Assembly (NCBI GenBank): GCA_910588655.1
Contig: CAJUPJ010000008.1
Location: 1 to 64,000 of the forward strand
Reading direction: 5' to 3'
DNA from: an uncultured Lachnospiraceae bacterium
GTDB lineage: Bacteria > Bacillota > Clostridia > Lachnospirales > Lachnospiraceae
Length of the DNA: 64,000 nucleotides
The position numbers and the translations under genes were made by a program. Under the pieces are notes generated by a model. That model worked only from the letters and a program-made list of their open reading frames with translations, ran no database searches and was not told where the DNA came from. Shown here piece by piece: positions 50,511 to 60,564 of this stretch (position 1 is the stretch's first letter; each line of letters opens with the position of its first letter).

Positions 50511-51776
50511 TTATAATCCTAAATCTGATGGCTGTGAAATCTTTCCTGTTACAGCACTTGCCGCTGCAACAGCAGGGCTTGCAAGATAAACTTCTGAGTC
50601 TACATGCCCCATCCTGCCGACAAAGTTACGGTTAGTTGTAGAAACTGCACGTTCACCAGCAGCAAGTATTCCCATATAGCCTCCAAGACATGGGCCGCAT
50701 GTAGGTGTACTTACAATTGCACCTGCTTCAATAAATGTCTGTACGAGCCCTTCTTCTATTGCTTTAAGGTAAATTGCCTGTGTAGCAGGTATTACAATAA
50801 CCCTTATGCCATCAGCAACCTTATGCCCTTTAATTATCTCCGCTGCAACACGCAGGTCTTCTATACGCCCGTTTGTACATGAACCTATAACAACCTGGTC
50901 AATTTTTACCTCACCAGCCTCACCCACAGTCCTGGTATTCCCAGGAAGGTGTGGGAATGCCACAGTTGGCTCAAGGCTGCTTAAATCAATAGTGTATTCT
51001 TCATCATATACAGCATCTTCATCTGCTTCATATACAGTATACTGCTTCTTTGAATGTTCTTCCATATATGCTATTGTCTTATCATCAACAGGGAAAATAC
51101 CATTCTTAGCACCTGCTTCTATAGCCATGTTTGCAATGGCAAAACGGTCATCCATTGAAAGGTTTGCAACCCCGTCACCCGTAAATTCAAGTGAACGGTA
51201 TAATGCGCCATCAACACCAATCATTCCTATAAGATGGAGTATAACATCCTTGCCGCTTACCCACTTTGAAGGCTTTCCTGTAAGGACTATCTTTATTGCA
51301 GATGGTACTTTAAACCATGCTTTTCCTGTTATCATGCCACATCCCATATCTGTACTGCCTACACCTGTGGAAAATGCCCCAAGTGCACCATATGTACATG
51401 TATGTGAATCTGCACCTATACATGTCTCACCAGCAACTATAAGCCCTTTCTCTGGAAGGAGTGCATGTTCAATGCCCATCTTGCCTACTTCAAAATAATT
51501 TGTAATATCATGTTCTTTTGCATACTCACGTACACATTTGCAATGCTCTGCTGATTTAATATCTTTATTTGGAGCAAAGTGGTCAGGGACAAGCACTACT
51601 TTATCTTTATCAAATACAGTCTTTTTATTTAACTTTTCTGCCTCATGGATTGCAACAGGGCCAGTAATATCATTGGCAAGCACTAAATCTAAATCTGCCT
51701 CAATAAGCTGGCCAGCTTCAACAGATGGTAAACCTGCATGTGCCGCCAGAATTTTTTGTGTCATAGTCATTCCCAT
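50511..51776 (-). CDS. leuC: 3-isopropylmalate dehydratase large subunit
   Basis: A 421-residue aconitase-family subunit that binds the 4Fe-4S cluster. Cysteine ligands lie in VIGSCTNGR and TPTCGPCLGG. Other motifs are VLVPDHFAPN, GADSHTCTYGALGAFSTGVGSTDM and FVGRMGHVDSEVYLASPAVAA. The start at 51776 follows GGAGG; an upstream ATG in frame lies within the ribosome site. With leuD it isomerises 2- to 3-isopropylmalate. No leuA or leuB and no T-box leader are seen nearby; only 59 bases separate it from the chemoreceptor gene upstream. Confidence 0.96.
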   Translation of the reverse strand: MGMTMTQKILAAHAGLPSVEAGQLIEADLDLVLANDITGPVAIHEAEKLNKKTVFDKDKVVLVPDHFAPNKDIKSAEHCKCVREYAKEHDITNYFEVGKMGIEHALLPEKGLIVAGETCIGADSHTCTYGALGAFSTGVGSTDMGCGMITGKAWFKVPSAIKIVLTGKPSKWVSGKDVILHLIGMIGVDGALYRSLEFTGDGVANLSMDDRFAIANMAIEAGAKNGIFPVDDKTIAYMEEHSKKQYTVYEADEDAVYDEEYTIDLSSLEPTVAFPHLPGNTRTVGEAGEVKIDQVVIGSCTNGRIEDLRVAAEIIKGHKVADGIRVIVIPATQAIYLKAIEEGLVQTFIEAGAIVSTPTCGPCLGGYMGILAAGERAVSTTNRNFVGRMGHVDSEVYLASPAVAAASAVTGKISQPSDLGL

Positions 51777-51835
51777 TAATTTATCCTCCATTCTGATGAT
51801 TATAAATTATCTTCCCATATTACTTTGGTATATTT

Positions 51836-53542
51836 CTACTCCCTGAAAGTAAATACTGAAACCATATTATTAAATTCAGTAACCTGTGCTGTCAGCTCTT
51901 CGCTTGTTGCTGATGTTTCCTGTGCTACTGCTGAATTACTCTGTACAATTTCTGCAATTCTTTCTATAGCCTGGTCTGCCTGCTGCATGCTCTCTGACTG
52001 TTCAAGTGATATTTCTTTCATATTCTTTGAACTCTCTGCAACCAGTTTTACACCATCGACTACTTCTTTTAATGAATCAGAAGCTTTTATTGCATTATGG
52101 CTTCCCTCTTCTACTTTATTAATAGCAGTTTCTATCAGTGATTTTGAATCTACTGCTGACTTCGCACTCTGTTCAGCAAGATTGCGTATCTGGTCTGCAA
52201 CTACTGCAAAGCCTTTTCCAGCATCCCCTGCCCTTGCTGCTTCAATAGAGGCATTTAATGACAACAGGTTTGTCTGGCTTGCAATATCTTCAATCTGGAC
52301 GATAATCTCACTAATCTTTTCAGATGCCTCACTAATGCGGTGCATAGCATCTACCATTGCTTCCATATCGCCACGGCTGTCTTCTGCCATATCTGCATAT
52401 TTGCGTGCTTCATTATATGACTTCTCCAGCTCATCAGCTGTTGTCTTAATACCATTGCTAAGTTCATCAATTGTTGCCTGCATTTCCTCTACAGCTGCTG
52501 CCTGGTCAGTTGCACCTTCTGCTACAGATTGTGCAGCTTCTGCAAGGTTTGTAGAACCTGTTAATACCTGCTTTGATGCCTCGCTTACACCCCTTATTGT
52601 ATTATCTATCTGGCGGTTCATCTTTCTCATTCCTGTCAGTAAAGACTGGAATGCACCCATATACTGCCCTTCACATTCTGTTGAAACTGCAAAGTTCCCC
52701 TCTGCCATCATATTCAGCAGCCTGCCAGAATCTGTAATTACATCCCTTATTCTTTCAGCCATAACTGACAAACCTTCTACAAGTTCTGCAATCTCATCCT
52801 CAGTTTCAACTACTGGAAGCGGTGAATCTATATCCCCTTCCGAAAATGTAATAAACCTGTCCTTTAATTCAATAAGAGGTTTTTCAATACTTTTTGCAAT
52901 TACTCCTGAAAGCCTTGCAGAATAAAGGACAATCATAATAATAACAATTATAATCACTATAAATGAAATATACAGCATTGTTTTATTAAATGCTCTTTCG
53001 TCTGTACCCTCTTCTGTGTTTACAGCCATAAGTGCTTCCAGTGCATCATCAAGTGCATCATACTTTGGTGCACCTTCTGTTATCATTATTTCCTGTGCCT
53101 GTATACATGAGTCCTTATCTGTCGTTGAGCCTAACCTGACTACTTCTGTATCAATTTCCCTGTACTCTGTCCATGCTTTATCAATAGCTTCCATACAGGC
53201 AGTTCCTTCATCTGTTATCATCATAGCCCGGACTTTCTCCAGCAGTTCTTCAAAATTAGCAACAGCTTCATCATGCTGTTCCTGCACAACCTGTATCAGC
53301 TCTTCTGTTTCATACCCAATAATACCCCTTGTAGCAGACCTTACCTCTGCCGATTCATTCATTACTAATGCTATATCCCCCTGTGGATATGCATAGTAGT
53401 CAAGAACCCTCTCATAGTTCTTTGCTGTGTAGAACATAACTGCCATAACCAGGACAGATAATACCCCAAATACAACAATAATCTGTGTAAAGGAATTCTT
53501 TAAGCGCTTACCAATCTTCATCTTACCAAGTTTCTTAAACAT
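51836..53542 (-). CDS. Transmembrane chemoreceptor, 4-helix-bundle type
   Basis: A 568-residue methyl-accepting protein. The first membrane helix is at about residues 20-40 (IIVVFGVLSVLVMAVMFYTA). A four-helix-bundle-like ligand domain of roughly 140 residues follows (EVRSATRGIIGYETEELIQV). The second helix is around 190-210 (MLYISFIVIIIVIIMIVLY), then HAMP (KSIEKPLIELKDRFITFSEG) with a second HAMP-like unit. The signalling tip is ASQTNLLSLNASIEAARAGD. The ligand is unknown. Its stop is 59 bases before leuC with no terminator in between, so some read-through to leuCD is possible. The 690-base region upstream holds repeat E. Confidence 0.94.
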   Translation of the reverse strand: MFKKLGKMKIGKRLKNSFTQIIVVFGVLSVLVMAVMFYTAKNYERVLDYYAYPQGDIALVMNESAEVRSATRGIIGYETEELIQVVQEQHDEAVANFEELLEKVRAMMITDEGTACMEAIDKAWTEYREIDTEVVRLGSTTDKDSCIQAQEIMITEGAPKYDALDDALEALMAVNTEEGTDERAFNKTMLYISFIVIIIVIIMIVLYSARLSGVIAKSIEKPLIELKDRFITFSEGDIDSPLPVVETEDEIAELVEGLSVMAERIRDVITDSGRLLNMMAEGNFAVSTECEGQYMGAFQSLLTGMRKMNRQIDNTIRGVSEASKQVLTGSTNLAEAAQSVAEGATDQAAAVEEMQATIDELSNGIKTTADELEKSYNEARKYADMAEDSRGDMEAMVDAMHRISEASEKISEIIVQIEDIASQTNLLSLNASIEAARAGDAGKGFAVVADQIRNLAEQSAKSAVDSKSLIETAINKVEEGSHNAIKASDSLKEVVDGVKLVAESSKNMKEISLEQSESMQQADQAIERIAEIVQSNSAVAQETSATSEELTAQVTEFNNMVSVFTFRE

Positions 53543-53750
53543 CTTATAACTTCTCCTTATTCCTTAATTTTATATATTTGGCTAATGTATTAAGAATGTT
53601 TGTTTGCAGTTATTCCCCAGATTATAAGAATTAACAGTTCCCTCCCACATTAATACACCTTTTAAGTGTAACACCACCTACTAAGATTTTCAAGCATTTT
53701 CTCAAGGATAACACCATCCACTTCATAAATTTCCAGACACATTGTAATTT

Positions 53751-54228
53751 ACAGTTATTTTGTGTTGGTGTAAAAACGGACGGTTTCTGTGCCAGAGCCA
53801 GAATATTATAAAAAAGGGGTACGCTTCCGCTACGACAGACCACACAGCGGCACATAAAGCCAGATATTTAATATCCCAAAATAAACGTATATTTTTTGGA
53901 TATTAAATATCTGGCTTAAATGCCTCTAAAGTGCCCCTGGCATGGAATAATATTTAGATGGAACACTGGAAACCTGCTGTATACTGGAAATTAGAAACAT
54001 AATGCTAAATTTCGCATTAACATATGTATAAATAACTTAAAAACTCATTATCTAATAACTGGCTAGCAGAATAATCTCCACCACCCCATTTACAGTTATC
54101 TTATTATTCTGTGTTTTATTGTAAATAGCTGGTGACAGGTTTCGCGTACCCCTTTTAACGGAATATTCTGGCTCTGGCACAGAAACCGTCCACCAACCCT
54201 TACAAAAACACAAACACAAGATAACTGT
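53751..54228. repeat. Palindromic intergenic repeat, composite copy E
   Basis: The outer ends are ACAGTTATTTTGTG (53751-53764) and CACAAGATAACTGT (54215-54228), and both inner arms carry GTGCCAGAGCCAGAAT (inverted on the right). Inside is a perfect 20-base-arm hairpin (53857-53876 / 53898-53917) with a 21-base loop, then a B/D-type end (GGAATAATATTTAGATGGAAC). At 54092 a second ACAGTTATCTTATTATTCTG end begins, which matches the inverted right end of copy A, so 54092-54228 may be a nested element. The 53543-53750 part of the gap shows nothing else. Confidence 0.85.
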
Positions 54229-54232
54229 AAAA

Positions 54233-57200
54233 TTAAAACTCTATAACTGTCACTGAATTAGCTGGCAGCAGCACTTCTGTTTTCTGTCCGCAGACTGCAA
54301 GCTTGTATTCCTGTGGGCGTACATATTCACGCTTCTTTGTATTTACATTGGTGTCATGTGCATATATTTTATCTGTTGTAAGCAGAAGTGCTTTTGCATC
54401 ATAAACCTGTTTATAGCCATCTATGCAGATTGCGACTTTTTTAGACACATCTGACGGGTTTACAAGTTTTGCATAAAGATGCCCGCTGTCTTTTGTTACT
54501 GAATGGTATACTGCCCTGTTATATGCTTCAAGCTTATATTCAAGCACAGCACTGTTAAAACCTTTGCCATCGGTATATGAACATATAAGGTGTTTGCTGT
54601 CACTGCCGCCATAATTAACTGTAAATGTATATTCTACACCATTTTCCAGTTCTTCATAATTACATTCACGCAGGTTGCCAGCTGTAACGCTTGATGAATA
54701 ATCACCCAGCTTATATCCTTCAATTCCCTGTTTAAATACCCTTATTCCTGTTGTAGTATTATACATATTTACTGCATATTCAATAACATCTTTTTTAGAG
54801 AGGTCTTCCATTTCTGTAAGCCCTGCACCAATAAATATACCGCCATTACCACTCAGGCGCTCTGCCCTTACAATAACAGAATAATCTTTCCATGTCTCAT
54901 TTAATATATAAATACCATTTAAACCTTTGGCAGCAGGTGTTATTATAATTCCTTTGCCACTCCTCTGGTATCCGTCTGCCTTTGGTATAACCTTCCATTC
55001 TTCTGATATTTCACCTGTAAAATCCTGGAAGAAAATTACTGACTGGTCTTTATTTGATACTACTTTTACTTCTTTAACAAGCACTTCTGCATTGCCGGCA
55101 GCAATTTCAATACCGCCATGTGGTTCTAAACCGGTTTTAACGCCTTTTTCATAAAGTGTAAATGTTGTTTCAACTGCCTTATCCCCAAGGTGGTCTGCAA
55201 ACATCTGCTGTACATAGTAGTTCGGCGTACGCCATACAGAATCATTGTCAAACCATATAGCATCAGGTGTCCAGCGGTAAGTACCATCTAAAAGCACTTT
55301 ATTAAATAATGGTGCTGTTGCAGCAAGCCTTACAACATCAGCATTATTTTCAAAACCTGTCATAACTGCTGCTTCTGCAACTGCCCCTGCAAGTGTATTT
55401 TTATCAGTTGAGGCATACTCTCCCACAAATACCTTGGATGTTTCAGCCTCATTAAGAGTACCGTCTGCATTATATGCACGGTAATAATAATTATAGCGGT
55501 CTGCATTTTCAAGAAGATACTGGTTTGAACGGTAATAATGTTCATCAGCAATAGTTTCCATATAGTTGTCCTCATGCTCATACCATTTTACTTCCTGTTC
55601 AAACCTCTTCTCACCATCTGTAAATGAAACTGTTGCACCATCTGTACCAAGGTTGCCGCTTAAAAACTTCCAGCCATTTTTATATGCGTCATCATCTGCC
55701 TGTGCGCCTACAGTTGATATAATTGTTAAATCATAACCTGGATAATTCTTCTCCATATATCTGTCAATGGCATATTTAAATGCTTCAAAGCTTGCAAAGA
55801 ATTCTTCTCCCCAGTTTTCATTGCCAACACCTAAAAGATGGAGCTTAAATGGCTCTGCATGGCCCATTTTCTTACGGAGTGCTGCCCATTCATTATTATT
55901 AAAATCTGTGTTTATTGCAAAATCAATTAAATCTGTAAAGTTCTTTATATATTTCTCCTGTAAGCTGCCGCCGGCAGGGTCTGCATAATCAGAACGTGCC
56001 TGGCAGAGCACACCGCATGCCATAACAGGAAGTGGAAGCGCATTAAGGTCTTCTGCAAGCTGGAAATATTCCATATAGCCAAGCCCGAGTGTCATCATAT
56101 AACCCCAGACATTATAATTTTCCTTACGGTATTCAATATCATCAACCGAGTCTTTCCAGTCATATACATTTTCCCATATATATGAGCCCTCAGAAATACA
56201 TCCTCCTGGGAAACGCAGGAAAGACGGATGCAGGTCACTCATAACTTTGACAAGGTCACGGCGCAGCCTGTAATTCGGGTTGCTAAGGAAGTTCTGGTGT
56301 GCAGTGCCTGACCTTCTTTCCTCTTCTGAACCCCAGACTTTTGAAGGCATAAGTGAAACCATAGCAACAGAAACTTTTCCTACAAACTCTATTTTAAGCT
56401 GTGCATAGCCTGTCTTTGTAGCAACAAAAGTGTATTTCTCCCTTTTGCCATACTTCTTCCAGTCCTTTTTGCTTACGGGTATTATTACAGAATTAGTTAC
56501 AGGCATGTCATTTTCGTCTACAAGGCTTACTTTTAAGCCTGCACCCTTTTGCTTGCTTCCATCCTTCGGGACAGATTTTGCCCATACTGAAAAACCATAT
56601 TCCTCTTCATCCTTCAGGTATATTGAAAGAGTTGCACCCATATCGCAGAAACCGCGGTTATATATAACTGTGCCATCCCCTGCTGTAATGAAATGCTCAT
56701 TTGTATCTGGTTTTGTAATGCCAAGATGTTCATTTAAGCCGTGCTGGTCTTCTACAGTTACTTTGTCCAGGTCGCCAAACCAGTATTTTAATGGTGTATA
56801 GTTCCTGCCTGCAGATTTGCCACATACACCTGATGAAACATCATATGTATTATACTCAAATGCCTCAAATGAACGGTTACAAAGCAGTTCTGCATAAAGC
56901 CCGCCATCTGCTGCATTATTAATATCCTCATAGAACAAGCCATAAAGTGTTTTGCTTATATCAACAGTTTCCCTGTCCGCATGTATAGTCATTGTATATG
57001 GTGCTATAATCCTTGGTATTACATTTACATAAGTATCAGACCTTAATTCATGTGTCCCAGTAAATAAAATTGCTGTAAGCTTTATGTATTCAGGTTTTGT
57101 AAATTCACCCAGCTTTCCATCAGATGAAAGGACTTCCTCTTTCTCTGACTCCCAGCGCACATTTACCTTTCCTCCCATATAGCTTGAAGGAAATTCTATA

Positions 57201-57985
57201 TCTTCTGTAATCATTTTATCAGGCTTAAATAAGAAATTCTCATAAACTATTTTAAGGATTTCTTCATCAGAAATAGTTTCACATACTATATCTACTATTT
57301 CATGTTCAGACAAAACCCTGTTATATACACGGAAATCTGATAATGCCACATTGGCGTCAGGGTCTGCTTTAAACTGTGAATGTCCTATATAGTTGTTATC
57401 ATAATTGCCTTCCTTTGCAAGGCCGGCAAACCATTCACGCAGACGCTTGTAGTTGCCGCTTGCTGTCTGGCTGATAGAACCATCCGCAATCATAGTGCCA
57501 TTTACATACAAAACAGGCCCTGCACTGCTTAATGTACCATTCTTTGTACCATGTACAGAAACTGCAATATGCATCCATGTATTTGCAGGGAATGTCCTGC
57601 CGGGGTCTGCCGGCAAATCAGAACCAGAGAAGCAGCTTGCACGCAGGTTTCTTGTTAAAAATATATAAGGGCCGGTATCTGACCTGCCAAAATCAAATAT
57701 ACGTTCCCATGCACCAATTTCCTTGCCAAGATTCATCCAGAATGTAACACACATGCCGTCATCATCACTTACATCATTTAAAATGCCAGCAGGAAGCTTT
57801 AAATATGAAGAGCCAAAAGAGCCATCACTTTTAATGCGTACTGCTTTACGCCCGCCAACTTCCTCTATAACCGGAGGATTTGAGCCACATGCAGAGGCAT
57901 CCCTCCCATTCTGTGAACTGTCCTTACCTATATTAGAGGGGTCATCAAAACAGTACCACAGAGCCATATCTTTAATATCTGCCAT
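54233..57985 (-). CDS. GH51 alpha-L-arabinofuranosidase with LamG-like N-terminal domain
   Basis: A 1250-residue multidomain glycosidase. Residues 1-235 are a LamG/concanavalin-like domain (ALWYCFDD ... SDFRVYNRVLSEHEI). A bacterial Ig-like segment spans about 240-335. The GH51 catalytic region follows (YGLFYEDINNAADGGLYAEL, FLRFPGGC), with acid/base E722 in GVGNENWG and nucleophile E856 in FVGEYAS. A further beta-sandwich insert lies around 1000-1130. No signal peptide is present, so it acts inside the cell on imported arabino-oligosaccharides. Related large Lachnospiraceae enzymes exist. It stands alone, with repeat E downstream. Confidence 0.93.
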   Translation of the reverse strand: MADIKDMALWYCFDDPSNIGKDSSQNGRDASACGSNPPVIEEVGGRKAVRIKSDGSFGSSYLKLPAGILNDVSDDDGMCVTFWMNLGKEIGAWERIFDFGRSDTGPYIFLTRNLRASCFSGSDLPADPGRTFPANTWMHIAVSVHGTKNGTLSSAGPVLYVNGTMIADGSISQTASGNYKRLREWFAGLAKEGNYDNNYIGHSQFKADPDANVALSDFRVYNRVLSEHEIVDIVCETISDEEILKIVYENFLFKPDKMITEDIEFPSSYMGGKVNVRWESEKEEVLSSDGKLGEFTKPEYIKLTAILFTGTHELRSDTYVNVIPRIIAPYTMTIHADRETVDISKTLYGLFYEDINNAADGGLYAELLCNRSFEAFEYNTYDVSSGVCGKSAGRNYTPLKYWFGDLDKVTVEDQHGLNEHLGITKPDTNEHFITAGDGTVIYNRGFCDMGATLSIYLKDEEEYGFSVWAKSVPKDGSKQKGAGLKVSLVDENDMPVTNSVIIPVSKKDWKKYGKREKYTFVATKTGYAQLKIEFVGKVSVAMVSLMPSKVWGSEEERRSGTAHQNFLSNPNYRLRRDLVKVMSDLHPSFLRFPGGCISEGSYIWENVYDWKDSVDDIEYRKENYNVWGYMMTLGLGYMEYFQLAEDLNALPLPVMACGVLCQARSDYADPAGGSLQEKYIKNFTDLIDFAINTDFNNNEWAALRKKMGHAEPFKLHLLGVGNENWGEEFFASFEAFKYAIDRYMEKNYPGYDLTIISTVGAQADDDAYKNGWKFLSGNLGTDGATVSFTDGEKRFEQEVKWYEHEDNYMETIADEHYYRSNQYLLENADRYNYYYRAYNADGTLNEAETSKVFVGEYASTDKNTLAGAVAEAAVMTGFENNADVVRLAATAPLFNKVLLDGTYRWTPDAIWFDNDSVWRTPNYYVQQMFADHLGDKAVETTFTLYEKGVKTGLEPHGGIEIAAGNAEVLVKEVKVVSNKDQSVIFFQDFTGEISEEWKVIPKADGYQRSGKGIIITPAAKGLNGIYILNETWKDYSVIVRAERLSGNGGIFIGAGLTEMEDLSKKDVIEYAVNMYNTTTGIRVFKQGIEGYKLGDYSSSVTAGNLRECNYEELENGVEYTFTVNYGGSDSKHLICSYTDGKGFNSAVLEYKLEAYNRAVYHSVTKDSGHLYAKLVNPSDVSKKVAICIDGYKQVYDAKALLLTTDKIYAHDTNVNTKKREYVRPQEYKLAVCGQKTEVLLPANSVTVIEF

Positions 57986-58082
57986 ATTATTTCTCCTTTA
58001 CATATTTTAGATTATAGTAAATTATTTTAGCTTTTTGTTTTATTCTAACACACTTCCTTAAAAGTTCCAAGCCCTTAAACGT

Positions 58083-59486
58083 TTATTTATCTCCCTGTTT
58101 CTCCATGTCATTATTTTCTTTGTCATCTTCTTTAAAAGCAGTTATCCACGCATCATCAACACCTTCTGTAGCTTCTTTTTTAAGCACTATCTTCACTGTC
58201 ATAAGAATTAGTTTGATATCTGTCCACATAGAATAGCTTGATATATAAAGCAGGTCTAATTTAAGCTTATCATAAGGGGTAGTATTATACTTGCCATACA
58301 CCTGTGCATAACCGGTAAGCCCTGCCTTAACCCTTGTACGGAACTTAAATTCCGGGATTTCCTTACAATACTCTTCTATTATCTCAGGACGTTCAGGCCT
58401 TGGCCCTACAAATGACATATCCCCTTTTAAAATATTAAAAAGCTGTGGCAGCTCATCTATACGTGTTGCCCTTATAAAACGGCCTACAGGTGTTATCCTG
58501 TCGTCATTTTCTTTAGCAAGCTTTGCAAGCCCGTCACTTTCAGCATTTACTACCATGCTCCTGAATTTATATATCTTAAATTCCCTGTCATGCCTTGTAA
58601 CACGTGTCTGTTTATATAATACAGGCCCTCTGTCATAAAGCCAGATTACAACAGCCGTTAAAAGCATTACAGGTGCTGCAATTACAAGTACAGGCAGCAC
58701 AAGCAGTATATCTAAAACCCTTTTTGCAAAAAGCTGGTCAACACTTAACGTATAGCCCTTGGAAAGCATAAACGGCGTATCAAAAATATGGATTCTGTCA
58801 GTCCCCATAAGGATAATATCCGAAATTTTAGGGACTACATAAGCCCTTACCTTATTGGCAAAACAGTATTTTAATATATCATTGCGCTCTACTGCTGAAA
58901 TATCCCCTATAATTACAGCCTGGAAATCCTTTATCTTCCTGGCAACAACATCCATGCCGTCATATATATTAACTGCATCATAAATTGCATATTTATCACG
59001 CCTTGTTTCTACTTTATTAACAAGGTTGTCTGCTGGCCTGTCCCCGTAAACAAGAAGTATTTTCCACGGAGGAAAAACCCTGTTGTAAATATTAATTATT
59101 ATATAATTGGCAAATGATGATACTGCCATTTCAATAACCATCATTATTAAAAGCATTACAGGGTTTACAAGCCTGAATGCAAGAAGTGATATTACAAAAT
59201 ATATTACAAAATTTGTCAGGAAAAGGCTTAAATACTGCGAAAGCATTACTTCAGCCCTTCTTAACTGCCCAATCTTTAAACCACCATACATATTTGAAAA
59301 AAACAGCAGTATAATTGCATACAGTGCAATAATCAGATAATTACCATTACGGTAAAACCTGACTGAGTACATTGTCTTATGGTAATATGTGTACCACATA
59401 AATGCAAATATAGCTGTAATTAACATAATATTTATTAGAGATACAACAAAAAGAATAGTCTTTTTATATGGGTCATAATTTTTCAT
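58083..59486 (-). CDS. Polyprenyl-phosphate sugar-1-phosphate transferase
   Basis: A 467-residue priming glycosyltransferase of exopolysaccharide synthesis (WcaJ/CpsE-like). Four N-terminal membrane helices (TILFVVSLINIMLITAIFAF and on) and a CoA-binding-like domain (LLVYGDRPADNLV) lead to a fifth helix and the bacterial sugar-transferase domain: FAKRVLDILL, YKQTRVTRHDREFKIYKFRSM, RATRIDELPQLFNIL, MSFVGPRPERPE and RTRVKAGLTGYAQVYGKY. It moves a sugar-phosphate from a UDP-sugar to undecaprenyl phosphate. The start at 59486 follows GTGAGG. It is cotranscribed with the glycosyltransferase upstream (55-base gap). Confidence 0.93.
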   Translation of the reverse strand: MKNYDPYKKTILFVVSLINIMLITAIFAFMWYTYYHKTMYSVRFYRNGNYLIIALYAIILLFFSNMYGGLKIGQLRRAEVMLSQYLSLFLTNFVIYFVISLLAFRLVNPVMLLIMMVIEMAVSSFANYIIINIYNRVFPPWKILLVYGDRPADNLVNKVETRRDKYAIYDAVNIYDGMDVVARKIKDFQAVIIGDISAVERNDILKYCFANKVRAYVVPKISDIILMGTDRIHIFDTPFMLSKGYTLSVDQLFAKRVLDILLVLPVLVIAAPVMLLTAVVIWLYDRGPVLYKQTRVTRHDREFKIYKFRSMVVNAESDGLAKLAKENDDRITPVGRFIRATRIDELPQLFNILKGDMSFVGPRPERPEIIEEYCKEIPEFKFRTRVKAGLTGYAQVYGKYNTTPYDKLKLDLLYISSYSMWTDIKLILMTVKIVLKKEATEGVDDAWITAFKEDDKENNDMEKQGDK

Positions 59487-59541
59487 ATCAAACCTCACTT
59501 ATCAGTTGTAACCACTACAGGCACTAATATATTGTACTTTT

Positions 59542-60519
59542 TTAATATAAATTCATTCTTACCAGTATCTTAAATATCTGGTTGTCAAGTCTTCTCTGTC
59601 TGTAAATCATGCCAGAATTAACGAGTTTTTTTCTTGCACTTCTGCTTTTCTTGCCTTTTATAAAAAGTTTAAGCAGTTTTTCTTTTTCCTTTAAATCCTG
59701 CCTGTTCCCCAGTTCCGTCCTGAATATCTTTAAAAATTCCAGAGCCTGCCTGCTTGAACTCTGGTTATCTTTTTTAAATTTATTAATCCTGTATTTTAAT
59801 TCAGGAAGCCTGCCAGTATTTTTGCCAACTGCATTACTGCTATGCTGCCGGTAATAAATATATGGTGTTTCATCATAATAAACTTTCCCAAAACATGCAG
59901 CCGCAAGGTACATCCACCTGTCATGCATTGTTGCATGTTCTGGTATGCTTGCTGATACCATCTGCCTTAAACTGTCATTAAATACAGTGGTACATCCTGT
60001 TACAATATTTTCTATAAGTGCGTTGCCAAACCCTGGTTTCATCTCCGGGTTATCCACATGTACAGAAAGAGGGTTTAACCTCTCATCTGCAAGCAAAGGA
60101 CGGCAGCAGTATAACAGCGGCATACTGTCCGTTGCATTGCTTTTACTGCCGTTATCCTGCCCCATCTGCTTAAGCTTTTCTATCCCTGTACTTAGCTTGG
60201 AAGGCATCCAGTAATCATCCTGGTCTGCAAGCGCATAATAATCTGCCTTGCCTGCATTTGCCATTAATTCAAAAAAACTTTGTATAACACCTTTATTGCT
60301 TCCCTGGAAGAATTTTATCCTGCCCGGGTATTTTAATGAATACTGCTCCAGTATCTTCTGTGTACCATCTGCAGAGCCATCATCACGCACAATCAGGAAT
60401 AAACTTGCAATGCCTTTTTCCTGGCAGTCCTGTGCCATTATGGAGTCTAATTGTTCTTTAATATACTTCCTGCCATTATATGTTGACATTAATACATGAA
60501 TTTTATCCACTAAATCCAT
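59542..60519 (-). CDS. Family 2 glycosyltransferase
   Basis: A 325-residue GT2 enzyme. The nucleotide-binding start is IHVLMSTYNGRKYIKEQLDS, then VRDDGSADGT and ALADQDDYWMPSKL, followed by GCTTVFNDSLR and a histidine-rich HATMHDRWMYLAAACFG. The family includes rhamnosyltransferases of polysaccharide assembly; donor and acceptor are unknown. The AAGGGG site lies only one base before ATG 60519, so GTG 60510 may be the true start. It works with the priming transferase directly downstream. Confidence 0.9.
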   Translation of the reverse strand: MDLVDKIHVLMSTYNGRKYIKEQLDSIMAQDCQEKGIASLFLIVRDDGSADGTQKILEQYSLKYPGRIKFFQGSNKGVIQSFFELMANAGKADYYALADQDDYWMPSKLSTGIEKLKQMGQDNGSKSNATDSMPLLYCCRPLLADERLNPLSVHVDNPEMKPGFGNALIENIVTGCTTVFNDSLRQMVSASIPEHATMHDRWMYLAAACFGKVYYDETPYIYYRQHSSNAVGKNTGRLPELKYRINKFKKDNQSSSRQALEFLKIFRTELGNRQDLKEKEKLLKLFIKGKKSRSARKKLVNSGMIYRQRRLDNQIFKILVRMNLY

Positions 60520-60564
60520 ACCCCTTACATGTTATTTTTACTTATGCCATTCCAGCACATGGTT

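Noticed and set aside
53631..53855. 74-residue minus-strand ORF upstream of the chemoreceptor at 51836
   Set aside because: It overlaps the end of repeat E, lacks a start signal, and has a Cys/Trp-rich composition typical of chance frames.
43795..54228. Insertion sequences or prophage explaining the large gaps
   Set aside because: No transposase, integrase or phage structural gene was found in any frame; the gaps contain only the palindromic repeats.
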